A DNA stretch of 37,583 nucleotides from an uncultured Chloroflexota bacterium (GTDB taxonomy: Bacteria > Chloroflexota > Anaerolineae > Aggregatilineales > Phototrophicaceae), in NCBI GenBank assembly GCA_903864435.1, contig CAIPFY010000430.1, positions 1-37,583 of the forward strand, in the 5' to 3' direction. Numbering within the stretch: the first letter of the stretch is position 1; the number at the start of each line of letters is the position of its first letter. A program made the translations under genes and the position numbers. This document shows positions 26,818 to 34,102 of this stretch, piece by piece. The notes under the pieces were generated by a model, which saw only the letters and a list, made by a program, of their open reading frames with translations, was not told the DNA's origin and did no database searches.

Positions 26818-27771
26818 TCAGGCGTAAATGTCTTCAAACAAGGTGGAAGGTTGCGCCAGCGGGCTATCCTCAGCGAACTTCACCGCTGCATCCAGCACCT
26901 CTTTGACCTGCTGTTCATACGCCTCGACATCCTGATCCGAGATCATTTCTGCGCCCACTTTGGCACGCATAATCGTCAGCGGATCACGGGCGCGTTCGCG
27001 TTCTTCTTCTTCGGCAGGGCGATACTTGGAAGGGTCGGCGCGGGAATGACCGAGGAAGCGATACGTGTGCGCCCCGATCAACGTGGGGCCTTCACCGCGC
27101 CGCGCCCGTTCAATCGCTTCCAGAGCCACTTCGCGCACCGCCAGCACGTCCTGTCCATCCACATCCACGCCCGGAATGCCGTAAGCGCGGGCGCGTTCCG
27201 TAAAGCTCAGCTGCGGCGTGGAGCGTTCCCATGCCAGCGACATCGCGTAATGGTTGTTTTCCACCACGAAGATGACCGGCAGCTTCCACAGCGCCGCCAT
27301 GTTGATCGATTCGTGCGTGATTCCTTCGTTCACCGCGCCTTCACCGAAGAAGCATACCGTCACCGCGTCGCTCTTGTTCAGGCTTGTCCACAGCGCCGCA
27401 CCGGTGGCGATGCCCAGATGCCCGCCCACAATCCCGTTCGCGCCCAGATGCCCGATGCTAACATCCGTGATGTGCATCGAACCGCCGCGCCCTTTGCAGT
27501 AGCCGGTTTCCTTGCCGAACAGTTCTGCCATCATCCGACTAAGCCCGCCGCCACGAGCAATAAAATGCCCGTGACCGCGATGGGTGCTGGTCAAATAGTC
27601 CTGCGGTTGCATGGCGCTGCACACGCCCGCCGCCACCGCTTCCTGCCCGATGCTCACATGACACATCGTACTGGCAAGGTTGCCCTTCATCATCTCCTCA
27701 AGGATGCGCTCCTCCGAACGACGGATGAGCAGCATACTGTGGTAAAGTGACTTCGTTAGATCGAGTTCCAC
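26818..27771 (-). CDS. Acetoin-dehydrogenase-type E1 alpha subunit
   Basis: A 317-residue thiamine-diphosphate-dependent E1 alpha subunit. It has STHRGHGHFIARG (62-74), GYCKGRGGSMHI (90-101) and the thiamine motif GEG...NN (143-173; the usual GDG reads GEG). These features match AcoA-type acetoin dehydrogenases, which split acetoin to acetaldehyde and an acetyl group passed to lipoyl-E2; branched-chain or pyruvate dehydrogenase alpha are relatives. The start is GTG at 27771, supported by GGAG at 27779-27782 with a 7-base spacer. It lies 12 bases after the kinase stop, so the complex is co-expressed with the sugar kinase. Substrate unknown. Confidence 0.93.
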   Translation of the reverse strand: MELDLTKSLYHSMLLIRRSEERILEEMMKGNLASTMCHVSIGQEAVAAGVCSAMQPQDYLTSTHRGHGHFIARGGGLSRMMAELFGKETGYCKGRGGSMHITDVSIGHLGANGIVGGHLGIATGAALWTSLNKSDAVTVCFFGEGAVNEGITHESINMAALWKLPVIFVVENNHYAMSLAWERSTPQLSFTERARAYGIPGVDVDGQDVLAVREVALEAIERARRGEGPTLIGAHTYRFLGHSRADPSKYRPAEEEERERARDPLTIMRAKVGAEMISDQDVEAYEQQVKEVLDAAVKFAEDSPLAQPSTLFEDIYA

Positions 27772-27783
27772 TGTATTTCTCCG

Positions 27784-29346
27784 TTATTGCTGTTTCGCCA
27801 CATGATCCGCCATCGTGTGCATCAGATCACGCATTTGCGGATAGGTCGCAATGTATTGATCTACATAGAAGCGATAGGCTTCATGGGCTTCGAGGTTGGG
27901 TTCAAAGCAGTTCACAATGCGAACCATCTGCTTAGACGCTTCCCCCGGCGTTTTGTAAATCCCCGCGCCAATCGCTGCCAGCGCCGCCGAACCGAGCATC
28001 GCCGCCGCATCCCCCGCTTCGGTGATGTTGATCGGCACGTTGCTCACATCGGCGTGAATCTGCATCCACAGCTTGCTCTTGACCGGCCCACCCGCCGCCA
28101 CAATCTGTTTGGCGGCGTACCCGTTCTGGCTGAACACGCGCAGGATATGCTCTGTGCCGTAAGCCACGCCTTCCATGATGGCGCGGAACACATGCGCCGG
28201 CGTGTGACTGAGCGTGAAGCCCCACATCATCCCACGCGCACGCGGATCAACCAGCGGTGTGCGGTTGCCCTGCCAGTAGTCCAGCACGACCAGTCCATCC
28301 GAACCGGGGCGAATTTTCGCCGCTTCCGGCGTCATCAGGTCATACAGGTTCGCCCCGCTTTGATCGGCTTCGCGCAACCAGCGCCCGCCGATGAAATTAT
28401 CCTTGAACCAGCGCATGATCGAGCCGGTAGAAATCTGTCCGCCTTCCACCGTGTACTGTCCGGGGATCAGGCAGTCGGTATACGCACCGAAAATCCCCTT
28501 GCCGTGAAACTGCGTGGCTGACTGACCGAGCAACAGATGGGACGACCCCACGATGAACGCGATCTTACCCGGTTCCACCACATCGAGGCCGATCATGGCG
28601 ACCAGCGCATCCGCGCCGCCTTCCGCCACCGGCGTACCGGCCACCAGCCCCAGTTCAGAGGCCGCCGCCGCAGACAGTCCGCCCGCCACCTGCCCCAGAT
28701 CGAGGATGCGCTGCGGGAACTTCTCGATCAAATCACCGAGTCCGATCCCCTCGTAAAAATCCGTCGGCCAGCCGCCCGCGTTCCGGTCATAGTACCAGCG
28801 CAAACTGGTGTTATTGATGCTGCCCGTCCATTCGCCCGTCAGCCGGTACGTAACCCAGTCGTTAAAATCGCCCACATAGCGCGACTTCTGGTAAACCTCC
28901 GGTTCGTTCTCCTTCACCCACAGCGCCTTACACGGCATCCACTCCGCCGAAACGTTCCCGAACCCGTTGTACTTCAGCGCCGGATACCCGCTGGCCGCGA
29001 TGCGGCTCGACTGTTCGGCAGCACGCACGTCCATCCAGATGATCGCCGGACGCACGGGCTGGAAGTTCTCGTCCATCATCACGACGGTACACGAAGTCGT
29101 ATCGCTGCTGATGCCCTTGATCGCCTCCGGCGCGACCTTCGCAACCGCGACCGCCCCGCGCACCGCCACCACCATCGCCGTCCACCACTCATCGGGACTC
29201 TGCTCCGCCCACGACGGACGCGGATGCCGCAGCGCGTACCCGTGCGCGTGTGAACCGACTAACGTGCCCGTCGGCGTGAACACACCGGCTCGAACACTTT
29301 CCGTTCCAAAATCTATGCCCAGCACATATACGTCAGACATGCTCAT
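27784..29346 (-). CDS. FGGY-family carbohydrate kinase (ribulokinase-like)
   Basis: A 520-residue kinase of the size usual for FGGY. FGGY_N begins VLGIDFGTESVRAGVF; SSDTTSCTVVMMD and IIWMDVRA follow; the catalytic Asp is in GGADALVAMIG (about residue 246). The C-terminal half has IVGSSHLLLGQ, YWQGNRTPLVDPRARG and AAGGPVKSKLWMQIHADV. The GTES-VRAG start resembles ribulokinases more than xylulokinases or glycerol kinases, pointing to a ketopentose, ketotetrose or similar substrate (inference). Among several start codons the ATG at 29346 has AAGGGG at the best distance; 29340 is also possible. It lies between the transporter and the E1 genes, so it should phosphorylate the imported sugar or the product of the SDRs. 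Confidence 0.92.
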   Translation of the reverse strand: MSMSDVYVLGIDFGTESVRAGVFTPTGTLVGSHAHGYALRHPRPSWAEQSPDEWWTAMVVAVRGAVAVAKVAPEAIKGISSDTTSCTVVMMDENFQPVRPAIIWMDVRAAEQSSRIAASGYPALKYNGFGNVSAEWMPCKALWVKENEPEVYQKSRYVGDFNDWVTYRLTGEWTGSINNTSLRWYYDRNAGGWPTDFYEGIGLGDLIEKFPQRILDLGQVAGGLSAAAASELGLVAGTPVAEGGADALVAMIGLDVVEPGKIAFIVGSSHLLLGQSATQFHGKGIFGAYTDCLIPGQYTVEGGQISTGSIMRWFKDNFIGGRWLREADQSGANLYDLMTPEAAKIRPGSDGLVVLDYWQGNRTPLVDPRARGMMWGFTLSHTPAHVFRAIMEGVAYGTEHILRVFSQNGYAAKQIVAAGGPVKSKLWMQIHADVSNVPINITEAGDAAAMLGSAALAAIGAGIYKTPGEASKQMVRIVNCFEPNLEAHEAYRFYVDQYIATYPQMRDLMHTMADHVAKQQ

Positions 29347-29364
29347 CATCAACCCCTTCTCGCT

Positions 29365-30363
29365 TTAGAAGAAGCGAATTTCTTCGCGCCGTACCGCCAG
29401 TGATACCGCGAGAATAAGTACGGAACCCTTGACGATGGTCTGAAGGAAAAACGGCGCACCCACAAGGTTCAAACCGTTATTGATGATACCGAGAATGAGC
29501 ACACCGACAATGGTGCCGAGGATATTGGCCTGCCCGCGCCGAATAGTGGTCATGCCAATGAACACTGCTGCGAGGCTGTCCATCGCATAATTGTCTGCGC
29601 CGGAAGGCTGTGCCGAACCGAGGTACGACACGAGGATGCTGCCGCCCATCGCCGCGCAGAAACCGCTAATCATCAACGCGATCAGGCGATACTTATTGAT
29701 GTTGATACCACTCAGGCGCGTCGCCGTCGGGTTGCCACCTGTCGCCAGAATGTAGCGCCCGGTGCGGGTGTAGTTCAGGAACACGTACAGAACCGCCACC
29801 ACCGCTGCCGACACGATCACCACGAACGGAATCGGGCCAATCGTACCCGTGCCGATGAAGGTGTATTCTTCCGGCATACGCCCGTAAATCGAGTCGCCGC
29901 GTGCATAGGCGTAGTTCACGCCCACTGCGATTAGCCCCATACCGAGGGTGGTAATCAACGACGGAATTTTGAAGCGCGTCACCAGCATACCGGTAATCAG
30001 GCCAGCCAGCATACCCGTCCCCAGCGCACCAATTGCCGCCACGCCCCACGGCAATTCCTGCCGGACGATCAACCCCGCCATCAAAATACCCGTCAAACTG
30101 GCGACCTGCCCGACGGACAGATCAAACTCGCCAGCGGCGACCGCGATGGTCAACCCGCTTGCCACGATAGCCAGTGTTGCCACTTGGCGCAGAATGTTAA
30201 TCAGGTTCTGGCTGGTCAGGAAGCGACCACCCTGAAAGGACGACAGCACGGAGAACAACACGAAAATGACGATGAGGGCAAGTACGGTTCCGAACCGATT
30301 TACAAAGTTGCCGACATCAAACCCTCGCGGTTCATTGGACTTGGAGTTGGAAATTTGAGCCAT
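29365..30363 (-). CDS. Sugar ABC transporter permease, RbsC type
   Basis: A 332-residue CUT2-family permease with 8-10 hydrophobic segments (e.g. LALIVIFVLFSVLSSF; ILGIINNGLNLVGAPFF). Family landmarks: VASGLTIAVAAGEFDLSVG, ILATGGNPTATRLSGIN and MDSLAAVFIGMTTIRRGQ. The ATG at 30363 is favoured over a GTG at 30375; GTGGA lies just upstream. Only one permease gene occurs, as in ribose importers, so it probably forms a homodimer. Confidence 0.93.
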   Translation of the reverse strand: MAQISNSKSNEPRGFDVGNFVNRFGTVLALIVIFVLFSVLSSFQGGRFLTSQNLINILRQVATLAIVASGLTIAVAAGEFDLSVGQVASLTGILMAGLIVRQELPWGVAAIGALGTGMLAGLITGMLVTRFKIPSLITTLGMGLIAVGVNYAYARGDSIYGRMPEEYTFIGTGTIGPIPFVVIVSAAVVAVLYVFLNYTRTGRYILATGGNPTATRLSGININKYRLIALMISGFCAAMGGSILVSYLGSAQPSGADNYAMDSLAAVFIGMTTIRRGQANILGTIVGVLILGIINNGLNLVGAPFFLQTIVKGSVLILAVSLAVRREEIRFF

Positions 30364-30420
30364 CGAATTATCCACTTTTTACTAGATTCTAAGAAGTCAA
30401 CACGTTGCGATGCAGTTCAC

Positions 30421-31914
30421 CTAGCCGCCCATCATCTGTTGCAAGATGGAGTCGTGGGTGAATTCCTGCTTCAACCCTTCATTGATAATCTGCCCCCGGC
30501 GCATGACGTACAGCCGATCCGAAATCGCCATCAGCTCATCCAGATCGGACGAGGTGATGAGGACAGCCGCCCCCTGCGCCGCCAGATTGCGGATAATCAC
30601 CCACATATCGGCGCGTGCGCCCACATCCACGCCTTCGGTTGGCTCATCGAACATAAAGATCAAGCCGCGCACATCGTCCGAGGATGCCAGCCACTTGCCG
30701 AAAACCACTTTCTGCTTGTTACCGCCACTCAGGGATTGCACCGGTGTATTCAGCGAAGGTGGCATAATCCGCAGCCGATCCATCGCCTTGGTCGCAGCTT
30801 CTTGCATCTTCTTTTGCTGAAGCCATCCCAACCGCCCGCTGTACCGCTTGAGCGAAGCCACCGTCAGGTTCTCCAGCACATTCATGCGGTTCAGCAACCC
30901 CTTCTCGATGCGCTTATCAGGAACCAGCACGATGCCATGCCGGATTGCGTTCTCAGGTGAAGTAATCTGCGTGGGTTTGCCCTCCAGCAGAATCTTGCCG
31001 CTGGTGGCACGCCGGAACCCAACCAGTGTTTCCAGAAGTTCGGTGCGCCCTGCGCCAACCATACCCGCCAAACCCACCACTTCCCCGCTGTTGATTTTCA
31101 GGTTTACGCCCTGAAACTCCGCTGAGGATAGGTTTTGAGTCTCCAGCAGCACGGCGCCTATATTCAGAGTCGGCGTCGTTTCCAGTTTCGCCACACTACG
31201 CCCCACAATGTCCTGAGTGACCCGCGCAGGCGTATATTCGCTAATCGGGCCACTACTCACCACATGACCATCTCGAAGAATGGTCATCGAGTCGGAAATC
31301 TCAAACACCTCGTCCAGACGATGCGAGACGAAGATGATGCCGATCCCCTGTTTCTTGAATTGGCGCAGCAGGTCAAATAGATGCTTGGTTTCGGCCTGCG
31401 ACAGCGCCGCAGTCGGTTCGTCCAGAACCATCACCTTCGGTTCAGTACGCAGCGCCCGCACGATGTCCACCAACTGCTGCTGCCCCGCGCCCAGTTGGAT
31501 CACTTCCTTATTCAGGTCAAGTTCTACACCCAACCGCTTGAGCAATTGATCGGCTCGTTCGTTGAGTTTACGGCGGTTAATCAGTTGGCCTCTGCCGGGT
31601 TCCAGCCCTAACATGATGTTTTCCGCGATAGTGAAATGCGGAATGAGCGTTCGCTCTTGATAGACGACCACGATACCGTTACGCATCGCGTCGGCAGTAT
31701 TATTGATCTGAAGAAGATTGTGCTGGAGTTTGATCGTGCCGCTGTCCGGCGGTTGTGCGCCGCAGATAATCTTGACTAGCGTGCTTTTGCCCGCGCCGTT
31801 CACGCCCAGAAGCGCATGAACTTCGCCGCTGCGAAGCGTAAAATCTACGTTGTTGAGCGCGGTAACGCCGGGGTAGATTTTAGAAATGCCTTGGAGTTCA
31901 AGTAAGGTTTCCAC
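30421..31914 (-). CDS. Sugar ABC transporter ATPase, RbsA type (two domains)
   Basis: A 497-residue fusion of two nucleotide-binding domains. The first has Walker A GVNGAGKST (37-45), a degenerate signature LGAGQQQL and Walker B VMVLDEPTAAL. The second has a degenerate Walker A (GMVGAGRTEL), an intact signature LSGGNKQKV and Walker B LIFMFDEPTEGVDVG. This asymmetry is normal for RbsA/MglA-type ATPases. The start is GTG at 31914 with no strong SD. It energises the RbsC-type permease encoded next. Confidence 0.95.
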   Translation of the reverse strand: METLLELQGISKIYPGVTALNNVDFTLRSGEVHALLGVNGAGKSTLVKIICGAQPPDSGTIKLQHNLLQINNTADAMRNGIVVVYQERTLIPHFTIAENIMLGLEPGRGQLINRRKLNERADQLLKRLGVELDLNKEVIQLGAGQQQLVDIVRALRTEPKVMVLDEPTAALSQAETKHLFDLLRQFKKQGIGIIFVSHRLDEVFEISDSMTILRDGHVVSSGPISEYTPARVTQDIVGRSVAKLETTPTLNIGAVLLETQNLSSAEFQGVNLKINSGEVVGLAGMVGAGRTELLETLVGFRRATSGKILLEGKPTQITSPENAIRHGIVLVPDKRIEKGLLNRMNVLENLTVASLKRYSGRLGWLQQKKMQEAATKAMDRLRIMPPSLNTPVQSLSGGNKQKVVFGKWLASSDDVRGLIFMFDEPTEGVDVGARADMWVIIRNLAAQGAAVLITSSDLDELMAISDRLYVMRRGQIINEGLKQEFTHDSILQQMMGG

Positions 31915-31971
31915 AACAGTAAATAATCCGTTGTAAAGGAATGAGAAGCAGCGTTAGGGAGTTTACAAACA

Positions 31972-32009
31972 GGAGGATAGAGCGAGACTGCTTAATCGCC
32001 CCATCCTCC
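31972..32009 (-). terminator. Intercistronic attenuator-like hairpin
   Basis: In the 110-base gap after the binding-protein gene: a 7-bp outer stem (31972-31978 with 32003-32009, GGAGGAT), a symmetric 3-base interior loop, then a 4-bp inner stem GCGA (31982-31985) with TCGC (31996-31999). On the minus strand TGTTTGT follows, a partial U tract. It probably lowers transcription into the ATPase gene. Confidence 0.6.
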
Positions 32010-32024
32010 AGCAAATCAGATCAG

Positions 32025-33131
32025 TTACGCCCCGACCTGACCTTTGGCCTGATTCATGAACTGGGTGTAGAAGTCCACCGTATCCCACGGCATCTTGCCG
32101 GTTTCAGGCAGGTTGACACCCTTGACGATGAACGGTGCGGGGAAGTCAATCTGCGGAACCGGTACAACTTCCGCCGCCGGACGACCCTTGCCCACGATTT
32201 CGTCAATGAACGAGGCAGCCAGCGCGCCCCACAGCTCGAAAGCCTGTGCGCAGGTGGCGACCATCGTGTAGTCCGCATCCGCCATCAGTTCCACCGCCGG
32301 CGGATGACCGTCAGCAGCAACCACAATGGTGTCCTTCACGGTCTTGCCGAAGCTCAGCAGCGCCTGCGAAGCGGCCATCGCGGGTTCGTCCCACGGGCAC
32401 CAAATCGCGTCAATTTCGCCACCGAAGCGGTTCAGCCAGTCGTTGACGGTGTTGAGGGTGGTTTCAAAGAAACCGTCGTACTGGATGACCTGATCGCCAG
32501 CAACCTTGATGTTCTCGTTCTCGCTCAGAACGGCATCACGCACCTTGCCGCGTTTGCGCGTGCCGTGATGGAAGTTGGCGGTGATGGTGCAGATGTTCGG
32601 TTCGGTCTTGCCTGCGCCGAGCAGGCTCTGAACCATGTACGAAGTCATCTGTGCGCCCATCGTGTAGTTGTTCGAGGCAATATCGCACAGCGCCGGAGGA
32701 TAGTAGCCCGAGTCCACCGTAATCAGCGGAATGCCAGCGGCGGCAACCGACTGCAACGCGCCCTGAGCAGCGGTCAGCGTGCCGAATGTCACAACGATCG
32801 CATCCACTTTGCGCGAAACGGCATCTTCGATCATGGCCGACAGCGTTTCCGGGCTGCCTTCAGCGTTGGAAACCGTCACGTCCCACGACAGACCCGCAGC
32901 CGCCAACCAGTCTTCCCAGCCCTTCAGCGTGCGCTGGTCGCTCTGAGCAGACATCTGCTGGGCAATGTGCGCCACCGTCAAGCTGGACTGACGACGGGGC
33001 AGGCTGCTCACATGCGAGAAATTGCGCTTGATCGAAGCCAGCGAACGATTAATGTTCGTCCCCATCAGGCCCAACCCAGCAGCACCAACGGCTGACGACT
33101 GAAGAAATTTACGGCGAGTGATACCAGTCAT
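32025..33131 (-). CDS. Tat-exported sugar-binding protein, RbsB-like
   Basis: A 368-residue periplasmic-binding-protein type 1 (CUT2). The N-terminus has a twin-arginine signal, TRRKFLQSSAVGAAGLGLMG, without a lipobox and without a clear AxA cleavage site (SLA near residue 32 is possible). The mature part has TVAHIAQQM, AVSRKVDAIVV, AAAGIPLITVDSGYY and IDAIWCPWDEPAMAASQAL, typical of sugar-binding members. AAGGGGAC lies 6 bases before the ATG. First gene of the operon, directly behind promoter and palindrome. Ligand unknown: a pentose, tetritol or deoxy sugar would suit the downstream enzymes. Confidence 0.92.
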   Translation of the reverse strand: MTGITRRKFLQSSAVGAAGLGLMGTNINRSLASIKRNFSHVSSLPRRQSSLTVAHIAQQMSAQSDQRTLKGWEDWLAAAGLSWDVTVSNAEGSPETLSAMIEDAVSRKVDAIVVTFGTLTAAQGALQSVAAAGIPLITVDSGYYPPALCDIASNNYTMGAQMTSYMVQSLLGAGKTEPNICTITANFHHGTRKRGKVRDAVLSENENIKVAGDQVIQYDGFFETTLNTVNDWLNRFGGEIDAIWCPWDEPAMAASQALLSFGKTVKDTIVVAADGHPPAVELMADADYTMVATCAQAFELWGALAASFIDEIVGKGRPAAEVVPVPQIDFPAPFIVKGVNLPETGKMPWDTVDFYTQFMNQAKGQVGA

Positions 33132-33195
33132 GTAAAAGTCCCCTTTTAGCTAAACAAGATTCAAGAGATACCTAACAGACAAATACGCTTCTGCA

Positions 33196-33222
33196 CAAAT
33201 GTGAGTTAGTAACTCACATTTG
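33196..33222 (-). promoter_or_regulatory. 13-bp palindromic operator at +1 of sugar operon
   Basis: Perfect inverted repeat with 13-bp arms around a central G: CAAATGTGAGTTA (33196-33208) and its complement (33210-33222). It starts a few bases after the predicted transcription start near 33227 and would block elongation or initiation when bound. The SorC-family regulator in the operon is the likely ligand. Confidence 0.85.
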
Positions 33223-33233
33223 CTCATACAGGT

Positions 33234-33262
33234 AGCATAGAGTCTTTTGTAGAATTTGTCAA
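33234..33262 (-). promoter_or_regulatory. Sigma70-type promoter of sugar operon
   Basis: On the minus strand: -35 TTGACA (33262-33257, consensus), 17-base spacer, -10 TATGCT (33239-33234). The binding-protein start codon is about 96 bases downstream of the predicted start point. Confidence 0.8.
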
Positions 33263-33372
33263 CTTATTCCATATCAAAAAAATCGTCAATTCATACAAAA
33301 ACAATTACACGGGGAAATGACCGCATTCAAGATACGTGATGGGCTTTTAGTCCGCAGGGGCGAGGAGTCGAA

Positions 33373-33426
33373 ACCTCACTCTGCTGGCAAACAAGCGGGG
33401 TATTTGCGAAGCCAGCAGAGTGAGGT
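33373..33426 (-). terminator. Long hairpin after DUF4177-like gene
   Basis: Perfect 16-bp stem (33373-33388 with 33411-33426; arm ACCTCACTCTGCTGGC) with a 22-base loop, beginning 13 bases after the stop of the 33439 gene and followed on the minus strand by TTTCG. It probably ends that transcript and also isolates the promoter at 33262. Confidence 0.6.
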
Positions 33427-33438
33427 GAGGGGTTCGGC

Positions 33439-33975
33439 TTAGGTGCAGGGGGTGGTGTCATCGCAAGGATTCAACGGGCGCTTGAACACCATATCCACCT
33501 GATAAGCGGACTCCGAGCTGTGATTATCGAACGCCACCAATTCCCACCCATCCTTCCCCAGCACGCTGAGGACAAATTCGCGTCCGATGAAATTCTTGCC
33601 AATGCAGGTCTGAGCCGGGATGTCAAAAACAATACTATCTGTAATGGTGCAACCTTTAGTCAGCAAATCGAGAAACATGCTGCCGTAAGGATCTGCCACA
33701 TCAACCAGTTCATAGCGTGTAACCTCGGCATCAAAATCGTACTCAGTGCCAAGAATCGAATACTGACCATAATCCACACCCAGATACTCCCACTGCGCTG
33801 TGGCGCTCTGCGGCGCGGGTGCTGGCGTGGCGGTAGGGATAGCGGTGCTTACAGTATCGAGCGTCTTTGCAGGCCGGGGAGGAGCAAAATACAGCAAGCC
33901 AATCCCCATCATCACCACCAGAATCAGCATAAACAGCAGAACAGACTGGGCAACCAGCAGGAATTTGGTGTTCAT
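33439..33975 (-). CDS. Membrane-anchored DUF4177-like small protein
   Basis: A 178-residue protein. An N-terminal transmembrane segment (about 5-30, SVLLFMLILVVMMGIGLLYF) is followed by a Pro/Ala/Thr linker and a soluble domain from about residue 60. The WEYLGVDYG start and LSVLGKDGWELVAF near residue 140, with VFKRPL at the end, match the DUF4177 pattern; function is unknown for that family. Two cysteine pairs (near 108/123 and near the C-terminus) could form disulfides outside the cell. It follows the PLP-enzyme gene after 127 bases holding a terminator-like structure, so it may have its own promoter. Confidence 0.75.
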   Translation of the reverse strand: MNTKFLLVAQSVLLFMLILVVMMGIGLLYFAPPRPAKTLDTVSTAIPTATPAPAPQSATAQWEYLGVDYGQYSILGTEYDFDAEVTRYELVDVADPYGSMFLDLLTKGCTITDSIVFDIPAQTCIGKNFIGREFVLSVLGKDGWELVAFDNHSSESAYQVDMVFKRPLNPCDDTTPCT

Positions 33976-34022
33976 CGCGTGCTTTTCCTTTGACAGACGG
34001 GGAACACAACTGCTCCACGCTC

Positions 34023-34050
34023 AAAAACGGTGGGTGAAGTCCCGCCCGCC
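34023..34050 (-). terminator. Candidate terminator of PLP-enzyme gene
   Basis: Fifty-odd bases after the stop at 34103, the minus strand has a GC-rich imperfect hairpin (GGCGGGCGGG...CCCACCG) followed directly by TTTTTG, the best U tract in this part of the window. Confidence 0.45.
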
Positions 34051-34102
34051 AAAGTTAGCTTATCGCGCCGCCTTCATTTCGGCTTGAGTGCTAACCCTCA
34101 AT

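Noticed and set aside
26797-27750. 317-codon plus-strand frame opposite the E1 alpha gene
   Set aside because: Shadow of the E1 alpha gene with His/Arg-rich composition; the minus strand has clear homology motifs and SD sites.
21946-33131. True AI-2 (Lsr) uptake locus
   Set aside because: Only one permease gene, no LsrF/LsrG-type gene, and the binding protein resembles ribose-type proteins rather than LsrB; retained only as an analogy.
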